Translations under genes and position numbers: made by a program
Shown: positions 45,830 through 55,901 of the stretch, piece by piece
Position numbering within the stretch: position 1 is the first letter of the stretch
Layout of the letters: each line of letters begins with the position of its first letter
From: Clostridiales bacterium
Lineage (GTDB): Bacteria; Bacillota; Clostridia; Christensenellales; CAG-138
Direction: 5' to 3'
Assembly (NCBI GenBank): GCA_918244965.1
Contig: CAKJYC010000043.1
Span: 24,248-88,247, forward strand
Length of the DNA stretch: 64,000 bases
Notes under the pieces: generated by a model
What the model was told of the DNA's origin: nothing
Database searches by the model: none
The model's input: the letters and a program-made list of their open reading frames with translations, nothing else

Positions 45830-46575
45830 CGCCCAAAGTCAGCGTGATCGTGCCGGCGTACCGGTGCGAAGCGACAATCGAACAAAGCGTGCGCTCGGCG
45901 CTTTCCGGCACGGTGGCGGATATTGAGGTCGTCGCCGTCAACGATGCGTCCGACGACGACACGGCCGCGATCCTCGACGCGCTTATGCGGGAGGACGCGC
46001 GCGTGCGTGTGATCACGCTTGCGGAAAACGGCGGCGCGGCAAACGCGCGAAACGTCGGCGTGCGCGAGGCGAGGGCGGACCGGATCGCGTTCCTCGACAG
46101 CGACGATCTGTGGGAGCCGGACAAGCTCGAACGGCAGCTTGCCGCAATGGACGAGACCGGCGCGGCGCTCCTGTTTACGGCAGCGCGGTGCATCGACGGG
46201 GACGGCAACCCGACCGGGAAGGTCTTTCGCGTTCCGAAAACCGTCACGGCGGACCGGCTGCTGTTCGGAAACGACATCGTCACGAGCACGGTGCTTCTGC
46301 GCCGCGAGACGGCGCTTGCGCATCCGATGGAGCGCAGCGATCTGCACGAGGACCTGATCTGCTGGTACCGGATCCTGCGCGACGGAAACACGGCCGCCGG
46401 GATCGACGCGCCGCTGGCGCGCTACCGCGTGACGAAGGGATCGAAGGCCGGGAACAAGCGCAGGTCCGCCGCCATGATGCGGAACACCTACCGGTATCTC
46501 GGCGTCGGCCCGTTCAAGCGGTCCGTCTGCTTTCTCTGTTACTGCCTGCACGGCGTCAAACGGTACTGGCTATGA
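45826..46575 (+). CDS. Glycosyltransferase family 2
   Basis: KVSVIVPAYRCEATIEQSVRSAL...VAVNDASDDDT...AFLDSDDLW. Confidence 0.95.
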   Translation: MTPKVSVIVPAYRCEATIEQSVRSALSGTVADIEVVAVNDASDDDTAAILDALMREDARVRVITLAENGGAANARNVGVREARADRIAFLDSDDLWEPDKLERQLAAMDETGAALLFTAARCIDGDGNPTGKVFRVPKTVTADRLLFGNDIVTSTVLLRRETALAHPMERSDLHEDLICWYRILRDGNTAAGIDAPLARYRVTKGSKAGNKRRSAAMMRNTYRYLGVGPFKRSVCFLCYCLHGVKRYWL

Positions 46576-47768
46576 AGGAATCGCTGTTTCAGAAGCTCCG
46601 GCGCATCCGGCCCGGCGATATCGGTCACTTCTTCCTGTTTCTGCTGGCGCTTTTGCCCGCCGCGATCTATCGGAGGCGGCGGAAGCATCTGTGGCTTCTG
46701 TGCGAATACGCGGCGGAGGCGCAGGACAACGCGTTTGCGCTGTTCCGGTATCTTCGCAAGGACCGGCCGGACATCGACGCAGTCTACGCGATCAAAAAAG
46801 GTGCTCCGGCGGAAGGTGCGGTCAAAGCGCTCGGCCCGGTCGTGCCGTTCGGCACGCTCCGGCATTGGGTGTACTACCTTGCCGCCGAGGTCAATATTTC
46901 GAGCCAGAAGGGCGGCAAGCCGAACGCGGCGGTGTGCTATCTCTTCGAGGTCACGCTCGGCTGGCTCAAAAACAAGCGCGTGTTCCTGCAGCACGGCGTG
47001 ACGAAGGACGATCTGCCGTTTCTGCACGCGGAGAACGCGAAGCTGTCGCTGTTCTGCTGCGCGGCGAAGCCGGAATACGAATTCATCCGCGACACGTTCG
47101 GCTACGCGCCGGGCGTCGTGCGGTACACGGGCTTCTGCCGCTTCGACGCGTTGCTCGATGCGACGCCGGACCCGGACCTTGTGCTGATCCTGCCGACGTG
47201 GCGGATGTGGCTCGAACGCGGCTGCAAAACGGACGCGGCGTTCAGGGAGAGCGAGTATTATCGCGGCTGGCAGGCGCTTCTTGACGATCCGGCGCTCGAC
47301 GCGCTGCTGACCCGGACCGGCAGGCGCGCGATCTTCTGCGTGCACCGGAACGTCTCGCAGTTTGAGACCTGCTTTGTTTCGCGCTCGGAACGGATCGCGG
47401 TGAAACAATGGGGCGAGGTCTCCGTGCCGCAGCTTATCCGGGACGCGGCGGTGCTCGTGACGGACTTTTCGAGCGTGTTCATGGACTTTGCGTTCATGAA
47501 AAAGCCGGTCGTGTATTACCAGTTCGACCGGGAAACCTATCGGAAGGGACACCTTCCGACCGGATATTTCGACTATGAACGGGACGGGTTCGGTCCGATC
47601 GCCGAAACCGTGTCCGATACGATCGACGCGTTGGGGGGCGTGATCGAAAACGGCTGCCGGATGACGGCGGACTATGAGGAAAGGGCGGATCGCTTCTTTA
47701 CGCTGCGCGACAGCCAAAGCGCGGCGCGCACAACGGAAGCCATCACGGAGATGATCGGAAAACGATGA
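46572..47768 (+). CDS. CDP-glycerol glycerophosphotransferase family protein (TagB/TagF-like)
   Basis: VFLQHGVTKDDLPFLHAEN...VLVTDFSSVFMDFAFMKKPVVYYQFDRETYRKGH. Confidence 0.93.
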   Translation: MKESLFQKLRRIRPGDIGHFFLFLLALLPAAIYRRRRKHLWLLCEYAAEAQDNAFALFRYLRKDRPDIDAVYAIKKGAPAEGAVKALGPVVPFGTLRHWVYYLAAEVNISSQKGGKPNAAVCYLFEVTLGWLKNKRVFLQHGVTKDDLPFLHAENAKLSLFCCAAKPEYEFIRDTFGYAPGVVRYTGFCRFDALLDATPDPDLVLILPTWRMWLERGCKTDAAFRESEYYRGWQALLDDPALDALLTRTGRRAIFCVHRNVSQFETCFVSRSERIAVKQWGEVSVPQLIRDAAVLVTDFSSVFMDFAFMKKPVVYYQFDRETYRKGHLPTGYFDYERDGFGPIAETVSDTIDALGGVIENGCRMTADYEERADRFFTLRDSQSAARTTEAITEMIGKR

Positions 47769-48610
47769 AGAAATACTGGAAGCTGACAAAGGAAAGGTTC
47801 CGGAAGTTTTTCCGCTATTGGGATCTTCTGGTCCTGCTCGTACAGCGCGACGTCAAGATGAAATACCGGAGGAGCTTTCTCGGCTACCTCTGGAGCATTC
47901 TGACGCCGCTTCTGTCGATGACGGTCATGGCGATCGTCTTTACGCAGATGTTCCGGCGCAACATTTCCAACTACCCGCTGTACCTGATCTGCGGCAATAT
48001 TCTGTTCTCGTTCATGCGCGAATCGTCGACACAGGCGATGCACTCCGTCATCGACAACGCCGCGCTGCTCAAAAAGACCTATGTGCCGAAGTACATCTTC
48101 ACGCTGAGCAAGGTCACGAGCTGCATGGTCAATTTCCTGCTGTCGCTCGGCGCGCTGCTCATCGTCATGATCGCGACGCATCAGGAGTTCCGCTGGATGA
48201 ACCTGCTGATCGTCGTGCCGATCTTCGAGCTGTATGTGTTCTGCATCGGGCTCGGCCTGCTTCTGGCGGCGGCGACGGTGTTCTTCCGCGACATCAAGAA
48301 CATCTGGAGCGTCATCACGCTCGCGTGGATGTACCTGACGCCGATCTTCTATTCGCTGCAGAACTTCAACGAATCGACCAAGCCCGGCGTCGTGTCCATG
48401 TCGAACCTCGCGCTGTTCATCCGCCGGTTCAACCCGATGTATATGTACATCCAGCAGTTCCGCTACTTCATCATGCAGTACACGGCCGAGCTTGTCGAGA
48501 CGCCGTGCGGCATCCTGATCTGGCGCGGCGCGGTGTACGCCGTCGTGATGCTGCTGATCGGGACCTTTACGTTCCGAATGACCAAGAACAGGTTCATTCT
48601 GTATATCTGA
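47765..48610 (+). CDS. ABC-2 type polysaccharide/teichoic acid export permease (TagG-like)
   Basis: VQRDVKMKYRRSFLGYLWSILTPLLSMTVMAIVF. Confidence 0.93.
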   Translation: MKKYWKLTKERFRKFFRYWDLLVLLVQRDVKMKYRRSFLGYLWSILTPLLSMTVMAIVFTQMFRRNISNYPLYLICGNILFSFMRESSTQAMHSVIDNAALLKKTYVPKYIFTLSKVTSCMVNFLLSLGALLIVMIATHQEFRWMNLLIVVPIFELYVFCIGLGLLLAAATVFFRDIKNIWSVITLAWMYLTPIFYSLQNFNESTKPGVVSMSNLALFIRRFNPMYMYIQQFRYFIMQYTAELVETPCGILIWRGAVYAVVMLLIGTFTFRMTKNRFILYI

Positions 48611-48619
48611 GGATCGTTT

Positions 48620-49575
<956 letters not shown>

Positions 49576-49579
<4 letters not shown>

Positions 49580-50658
49580 ACAACGGCACCCCGATCGTCA
49601 GCGTCGTGATCCCTGTCTATAACGCAGAGGTCCATTTTCCCGCCTGTCTCGCGTCGATCACGGCGCAGACGTTTGACGCATGGGAGGCGATCCTCGTCGA
49701 CGACGGCTCGACCGACACAAGCGCCGCGCTTTGCGACGAGGCGGCCGCCGCCGATCCGCGTTTTCGCGTCATCCATAAGGAGAACGGCGGCGTTTCGCGC
49801 GCAAGAAACGACGGCATCGACGCCGCGCGCGGCAAGTACATCCTGTTCATCGACGCGGACGACAACGTCCGGCCGACCTATTTTGAACGCATGGTCGACA
49901 CGGCGGAGCGATACGGGACCGACCTCGTGATGAGCGGCTACGACCGGTTCATCGACGACTGGGAATCCCACATCAACGCCTCCATCTTTCCCGTCGCGCT
50001 GACGCAGAAAATCGAGGACTTCCTGATGCTGTACACGCAGCCGCGCACGAACCTGTTCGGCATTACGATCTGGGCAAAGATGTTCCGCCGGGACATGCTG
50101 AACGAACACAACCTGCGCTTCGATCCGGAGATCACCTATGAGGAGGACTGCAACTTCATGGTGGACTGCCTCGCGCATCTCAGGACCGTCGCGGCGGTCG
50201 GCGAGGCGCTGTACCGCTACCGGCTGCAGCGGGATTCGCTGTCGAAACGCTACCGCAAGAACACCTTCCGCTTCCTGGTCCACGGCTACCGGCGGCGGCG
50301 CGAGATCCTGAAAGAGCACGGCATGGAATCGTATTATCCGGGGCTCAAGGACATCTTCTACTATGTGATCAAGAACACCTGCCAGAAGATCGCCTACGCC
50401 GACCTGACCCGAAAGGAGCGCATCGCGGAATACGAAAACCTCCTCTCCTTCCCGGAGGTGCTGGACGCCACGGATTCGCCCGTCGTCCGCAAGGCGCATC
50501 TGACGGTCCGCATGAACAAGGCGCTCATCCGCGGCGACGCAAAGCAGCTGAACCGCATCATGGAGGTCTGGCTGCTCAAGGACAAGCTGCTGACGGAGAA
50601 GAAGATCCTGAAGCGCAAGTTCAACCGGCTCATGAAAAAGCTCAAGCTCAAGAAATGA
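49576..50658 (+). CDS. Glycosyltransferase family 2
   Basis: PIVSVVIPVYNAEVHFPACLASITAQTFDAWEAILVDDGSTDTS. Confidence 0.95.
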
Positions 50659-53612
50659 AGATCGGCGTCATCACATTCCATTTTCCGTTCAACTGCGGCG
50701 CGGCTCTGCAGTGCTATGCGCTTACGCGCACGCTCGAAGCGCAGGGCCACGAGGTGCAGGTCATCAACTATACCCCGTGGTACCACTGGAACCGCTACGC
50801 CTCGCGCAAGAACCCGGTCTATTACGCCAAAAAGAAGTGGCGCGATCCCGCCCGGAACGTGCTGACGCGCTCGTATCACGCCGCAAAGGGGTTCCGCGAT
50901 ACGGTCCGCTCGTGGAAGGGCGCGAAGGCGCGGCTTGTGCGCGAGCAGAAGTACACCGCCTTCCGAAGCGCGCATCTTCACGAAACGCGCCTGTACCGCA
51001 CGCTGAAACAGCTTCGGGCGCATCCGCCGAAGTGCGATCTGTACCTTGCGGGCAGCGATCAGCTGTGGAACACGAAGCTGACCGACGGAACGCTCGACCC
51101 CGCGTACCTTCTGGACTTCGGCCCGGAGTCCGTGCGCCGCGTGACCTACGCGGTCGGGACGTACTTCAAGGACGCCGGACAGGCGAAAAAGGCGCTTGCG
51201 CCGCGCATCGGGCGGCTGGACGCGGTTTCGCTTCGCGAAGCGAAGTTCCTGCGCCCCGTCATGCAGGCGGCGGGCAGGGACATGCCGGTGCATCTGGACG
51301 TCGATCCGACGCTGCTGCTGGACGCTTCCGATTACGAAACGCTTCTGCCCAGGACGCCGCTCGAAGAGAAGCCGTTCATTCTGGTCTACACGATGCCGGG
51401 GCCCGCGCAGGCGCAGGTCAACGAGGCGGCGAAGCGGCTTGCTTCCCGCACGGGGCTGCACCTCATCGACGTCAACGGCAACCCGAATGCAAGGAACCGC
51501 GAGGTCGGCGATTCGCGCATCGGTTCGCCGGAGGAGTTTCTCTGGTATGTGAAGCACGCATCGTATGTGATGACCAATTCGTTCCACGGCACGGTGTTTT
51601 CGGTGCTGTTTGAAAAGCCGTTTGCCACGGTTCTGCACAAGGAGACCGGCAACCGCGTCTCGGAGCTTCTCGAAAAGCTCGGCCTTTCCGCCCGCTGTAC
51701 GGATTCGACCGATGCGGCGGACGCCGTCATCGAACAGCCGGTCGACTGGAACGAGGCGCGTGCGGCGCTGCCGGCCCTTCGCGCCGAATCGCAGAAGTAT
51801 CTTCGCTGGTGCTGCGGCGGCGAGGCCCCGGCGTTTCTGACCGAAGCCGACCTGCCGCCCGAACCGAAGCCCGCACCGAAGCCCGAACCGCCGAAGCCGG
51901 ACGCGCCGAAGCCGATTCCGGTGCGTGAACAGATCGAAGCCGCAGAGAGAGGACGGACCATGTATACCGACGACAAAAACGCGCAGATCGTTTTATCGCT
52001 GCTGAAGCAGTACAACATCCGAAAGATCGTGGTGTCGCCCGGCACGACCAACGTGCCGATCGCGCGCGCGGCGCAAACGGACCCGTTCTTCGAGGCGTAC
52101 TCCGCCGTCGACGAGCGCGGCGCGGCGTACCTTGCAGGCGGTCTGGCGTTTGCGACCGGCGAACCGGTCGTGATCTCCTGCACCGGCGCGACCGCCTCAC
52201 GCGATTACCTTCCGGGACTCACGGAGGCCTATTACCGCAATCTTCCGGTGATCGCGATCACCTCGCAGCACCATTCGCCGTGCTCCTCGGACCTGATGCC
52301 GCAGATGACGGACCGCACCGTGTCGCAGAACGACGCCAAGCGCTTCGCCGCGATTCTGCCGCTGATCAAGGACGACGAGGACCGCCGCGCCTGCATCCAG
52401 CTCGTCAACGAGGCGCTGTACACGGCCACGCGGCGCGACGCGGGCCCGGTCCACATCAATCTGCCGGTCGGCAATCTCTATTCGTTCACGACAAAGGATC
52501 TGCCTAAGGTCCAAAAGATCGACGTATTCGACGCCGAGGACTTTCCGGCGGCCGCGCTCACGGCCGCGCTTTCCGGCAAGCGGGTCGCGCTGTTTATCGG
52601 CGCGCACAAGCCGTTTGACGAGCGGACGAAGGCGGCGATCGAATCGTTCGCCGTGCGCGTTCATGCGCCGGTGTTCTGCGATTCCACCGCAAACTATACG
52701 GGCAAAAACCGCGTGTCAAGCGCGATCGCGGGCGATCTTGCCGAGCTTTCCGACGCAGCGCTTCCGGAGCTTCTGATCGACCTCGGCTCCGTCTCCGGCG
52801 ATTACAGTGCGACGCGGCTGTTCAGGGACGTTCGCACCTGGCGCATCTCGGAGGACCGGAAATTCCACAACCGGCAGGGCGTCGAGCTTGTCGAAAAGCT
52901 GTTCTTCTGCTCGGAGCGGTTCTTCTTCGAGCATCTTTCCGATGCGCAGAATCAGACGGACTATTACGGCGCGATCCTCGAATCGGTCCGCCCGACCGAG
53001 GTCCCGCAGCTGCCGCTGTCCAATATTTACGCGGCGTCGAAGCTCGCCGCGCGTCTGCCGAAGAACAGCTTCCTGCACCTCGGCATCCTGAACTCGCTGC
53101 GCAGCATGAACTTCTTTGCACCCGATCCGAGCGTGACCGTGAGCTGCAATGTCGGCGGCTTCGGCATCGACGGTGCGGTGTCGACCGCGCTCGGCCAGTC
53201 GCTCGCGGACAAAACCCGGCTGTCGTTCGCGCTGATCGGCGATCTTGCGTTCTTTTATGACATGAACGCGCTCGGCAACCGCCACGTCGGAAGCAACCTG
53301 CGCATCCTGCTTATCAACAACGCGCGCGGCGTCGAATTCCGCCTGAACGCGGGGCTCGAACGCCTGTGGGGCGCCGACACCGACGATCTGATCGCGGCGC
53401 ACGGCCACTTCGGCAGCGCGAAAGCGTGGGCCGAGGACATGGGCTTTGCCTATCTCTCCGCCGACACGAAGGAATCGTTCGACGAACAGATCGACGGCTT
53501 CTGCGATCCGGCGCACTTTGAAAAGCCGGTCGTGTTCGAGGTCTTTACGGACGCCGAAAACGAACAGGACGCCCTGAAGAACCTTCGCGCGTTCAACCGC
53601 GCGACCCGGTGA
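50655..53612 (+). CDS. Polysaccharide pyruvyl transferase fused to MenD-like thiamine-diphosphate enzyme
   Basis: N-half MKIGVITFHFPFNCGAALQCYAL...AGSDQLWNTKL; Pro-rich linker PEPKPAPKPEPPKPDAPKP; C-half VVSPGTTNVPIARA...VDERGAAYLAGG...ALIGDLAFFYDMNALG. Confidence 0.9.
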   Translation: MKIGVITFHFPFNCGAALQCYALTRTLEAQGHEVQVINYTPWYHWNRYASRKNPVYYAKKKWRDPARNVLTRSYHAAKGFRDTVRSWKGAKARLVREQKYTAFRSAHLHETRLYRTLKQLRAHPPKCDLYLAGSDQLWNTKLTDGTLDPAYLLDFGPESVRRVTYAVGTYFKDAGQAKKALAPRIGRLDAVSLREAKFLRPVMQAAGRDMPVHLDVDPTLLLDASDYETLLPRTPLEEKPFILVYTMPGPAQAQVNEAAKRLASRTGLHLIDVNGNPNARNREVGDSRIGSPEEFLWYVKHASYVMTNSFHGTVFSVLFEKPFATVLHKETGNRVSELLEKLGLSARCTDSTDAADAVIEQPVDWNEARAALPALRAESQKYLRWCCGGEAPAFLTEADLPPEPKPAPKPEPPKPDAPKPIPVREQIEAAERGRTMYTDDKNAQIVLSLLKQYNIRKIVVSPGTTNVPIARAAQTDPFFEAYSAVDERGAAYLAGGLAFATGEPVVISCTGATASRDYLPGLTEAYYRNLPVIAITSQHHSPCSSDLMPQMTDRTVSQNDAKRFAAILPLIKDDEDRRACIQLVNEALYTATRRDAGPVHINLPVGNLYSFTTKDLPKVQKIDVFDAEDFPAAALTAALSGKRVALFIGAHKPFDERTKAAIESFAVRVHAPVFCDSTANYTGKNRVSSAIAGDLAELSDAALPELLIDLGSVSGDYSATRLFRDVRTWRISEDRKFHNRQGVELVEKLFFCSERFFFEHLSDAQNQTDYYGAILESVRPTEVPQLPLSNIYAASKLAARLPKNSFLHLGILNSLRSMNFFAPDPSVTVSCNVGGFGIDGAVSTALGQSLADKTRLSFALIGDLAFFYDMNALGNRHVGSNLRILLINNARGVEFRLNAGLERLWGADTDDLIAAHGHFGSAKAWAEDMGFAYLSADTKESFDEQIDGFCDPAHFEKPVVFEVFTDAENEQDALKNLRAFNRATR

Positions 53613-53617
53613 CGGCC

Positions 53618-54682
53618 ATGGAGCGACAGCGGGTATTGCTGCTCGGCGGCACCGGCACGATCGGGCAGGCGCTTGCGCCGGAGCTTCTGCGGCGCGGCTT
53701 TTCGGTCTATGTCACCAGCCGCAGCGCGCACAGGAGCGACCGCGTCGTGTACCTTACGGGCAACGCGAAGGACGATGCGTTTTTGGACGAGCTTCTTTCG
53801 GAGCGCTTCGACGCGATCGTGGATTTCATGATCTATACGACCGAGGAGTTTCGCGCGCGCTGTGAAAAGCTGCTGTCGGCGACGCAGCATTACGTCTTTC
53901 TGTCGTCCTATCGCGTGTACGGCGACAGCCGCCCGCTGACCGAGGAAAGCCCGAGGCTTCTGGACTCCGTCGACGATCCGGACTACCTGAAAACGGACGA
54001 ATACGGGCTTGCGAAGGCGCGGCAGGAGGACATCCTGCGCGCGTGCGGACACACCAATTTTACCATTGTTCGCCCCGCGATCACCTACGGCGGCGACCGG
54101 TTCCAGCTCGGCACGATGGAGGCGAACGAGTTTCTGAACCGCGCGCTGCAAAAAAGGCAGGTGATCTTCCCGCAGGAGATGCTGTGTAAGCAGGCGACCA
54201 TGACCTGGTCCGGCGACGTCGGGAAGATGCTTTCGCGGCTGGTGCTGAATCCTCTCTCCTTCGGCGAAACGTACACCGCCGCGACCGCCGAGCATCGCTC
54301 GTGGGGCGAGGTGCTTGCGCTCTATGAAAACCTTGTGAAGTTAGAGGTCAGGATCGTGCCGCTGTCCGTCTATCGGAGCGTGATCGGGCGGCCGTGGCAG
54401 ATCAGATACGACCGCATGTTCGACCGCGTCGCGGACAATACGAAGATCCTCAGCGCGACCGGCATGCAGCAGTCGGACCTGATGCCGCTTTCCGACGGGC
54501 TTCGGATCGAGCTTGGCAAATTCCTCGTCTCTCCGCACTTCAAGCCTGCGGACAAGGCGCTGCAGTCGCGCATGGACGCCGCCGTCGCCCCCGCTCCCGC
54601 AAAGGGTCTGAAGGTCTTTCTCTGGCGCATCAAGCCCCTGCGCGCCGCCGTCCACGCGGTCAAGCGCCTGCTGAAAAAATGA
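53618..54682 (+). CDS. NAD-dependent epimerase/dehydratase
   Basis: RVLLLGGTGTIGQALAPELLRRG; SSYRVYGDS; EYGLAKARQEDIL. Confidence 0.92.
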   Translation: MERQRVLLLGGTGTIGQALAPELLRRGFSVYVTSRSAHRSDRVVYLTGNAKDDAFLDELLSERFDAIVDFMIYTTEEFRARCEKLLSATQHYVFLSSYRVYGDSRPLTEESPRLLDSVDDPDYLKTDEYGLAKARQEDILRACGHTNFTIVRPAITYGGDRFQLGTMEANEFLNRALQKRQVIFPQEMLCKQATMTWSGDVGKMLSRLVLNPLSFGETYTAATAEHRSWGEVLALYENLVKLEVRIVPLSVYRSVIGRPWQIRYDRMFDRVADNTKILSATGMQQSDLMPLSDGLRIELGKFLVSPHFKPADKALQSRMDAAVAPAPAKGLKVFLWRIKPLRAAVHAVKRLLKK

Positions 54683-54689
54683 GCATATA

Positions 54690-54815
54690 AAAGGGCTTCC
54701 CCTCAAGGGGAAGCTCCGCGAAGCGGTGATGGGGTGTTGCCTGCGCTCGAATGACACCTCATCCGTCTCGGCTTCGCCGATCCACCTTCCCCTCAAGGGG
54801 AGGGCATTTTCTTTG
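54690..54815. repeat. Dispersed palindromic intergenic repeat, copy B
   Basis: CTTCCCCTCAAGGGGAAG...GACACCTCATCCGTCTCGGCTTCGCCGATCCACCTTCCCCTCAAGGGGAGGG. Confidence 0.7.
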
Positions 54816-54817
54816 AC

Positions 54818-54840
54818 AAGCGGCTTCACGCCGCTTTTTT
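54818..54840. terminator. Terminator between convergent genes
   Basis: AAGCGGC TTCAC GCCGCTT TTTT. Confidence 0.75.
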
Positions 54841-54841
54841 G

Positions 54842-55900
54842 TTACGGATTTTCGGGCTCCGGCGTATTCAGAAGCAGATACGGGTTGTCCGGATGCGGAT
54901 CGGTCGGGTCCCAGCCGAAGCCGTTCTTGTCGGTGTACGGCTCCTCCCAGATGACCGCGGGCGGCTTTGGCGGCGTCGGGCCCTGCTTGTCCGTGATCCA
55001 CACCGACGTCTCGTTCAGCACCGCGTTCTCCCAGATCCATTTCGCATCCGCGACCGTCAGCCGCACGCATCCGTCCGACGCGCCCTTGCCCAACTGCTCA
55101 TACTTCTTCATATAGACCATACGATGACCGAGCTCCTTGTTGCCCAGCGCATCGTAGCTGATCGGGACCGAATGCAGCAGGTACGCGCCTTTGAACCGGC
55201 AGGCATACAGGCCGCAGCAATAGTGTCCCTCGGAACCGAGCCGCTTGAACTCGTACGATTCATAGATGCGGAACGTCCCGCGCGGCGTCATTTTGTAGGT
55301 CCGCCCGGTCGAGCAGATCATGACCCGCTCCTGGATCCATTCGCCGTCCTCGGAGCGGAAGGCAACGACGCTCTGCGTCGGGATGTACACCGCGATCTTC
55401 AAAAGCCCGTCGCGCTTCGGCTTGTCCGTCGGCGTATAGGCGGGCACGGCGCACAGCACGTCGGTCGGCCGCTCGCCCAAAGCCACCGCGCCGGTTTTGT
55501 CACACGGATAGAAGCACGGCTCTGTACCGCCCGTTGTGCCGTAGGCGAAGAATGCGCCGTCCGCTTTGCGATACACAACGCCCGGCAGGCTCTCGGCCTT
55601 CAGAAAGCCCTGCTTCGGCCGCAGCGTGTCCGGCAGCGCAAGCGCAACGAACGGCTCCGGCTCCGGCGTCGGTTCGGGCGTCGGCTCCGGCGTCGGGGTC
55701 GGCGTAGGTTCCGGCGTCGGCGTCGGTTCGGGCGTCGGCGTGGGAACCGGCGTCGGCGACGGCGTGATGAGCACGACCGCTTCCTCGTACGGCGTTGCCG
55801 AAGGCGTTTCGGGCGCAGAAACCGGCGCAGACGCCGAAGCGCCCGCGCACGCAAGCGTCAGAAACGCGATGCAGAGCAGCAGGGGAAGAAATCGTTTCAT
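54842..55900 (-). CDS. L,D-transpeptidase (YkuD) with PT-rich linker
   Basis: HRMVYMKKYEQLGKGASDGCVRLTVADAKWIWENA; signal/lipobox-like LTLACAG; PTPEPTPTPEPTP tract. Confidence 0.92.
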   Translation of the reverse strand: MKRFLPLLLCIAFLTLACAGASASAPVSAPETPSATPYEEAVVLITPSPTPVPTPTPEPTPTPEPTPTPTPEPTPEPTPEPEPFVALALPDTLRPKQGFLKAESLPGVVYRKADGAFFAYGTTGGTEPCFYPCDKTGAVALGERPTDVLCAVPAYTPTDKPKRDGLLKIAVYIPTQSVVAFRSEDGEWIQERVMICSTGRTYKMTPRGTFRIYESYEFKRLGSEGHYCCGLYACRFKGAYLLHSVPISYDALGNKELGHRMVYMKKYEQLGKGASDGCVRLTVADAKWIWENAVLNETSVWITDKQGPTPPKPPAVIWEEPYTDKNGFGWDPTDPHPDNPYLLLNTPEPENP

Positions 55901-55901
55901 G

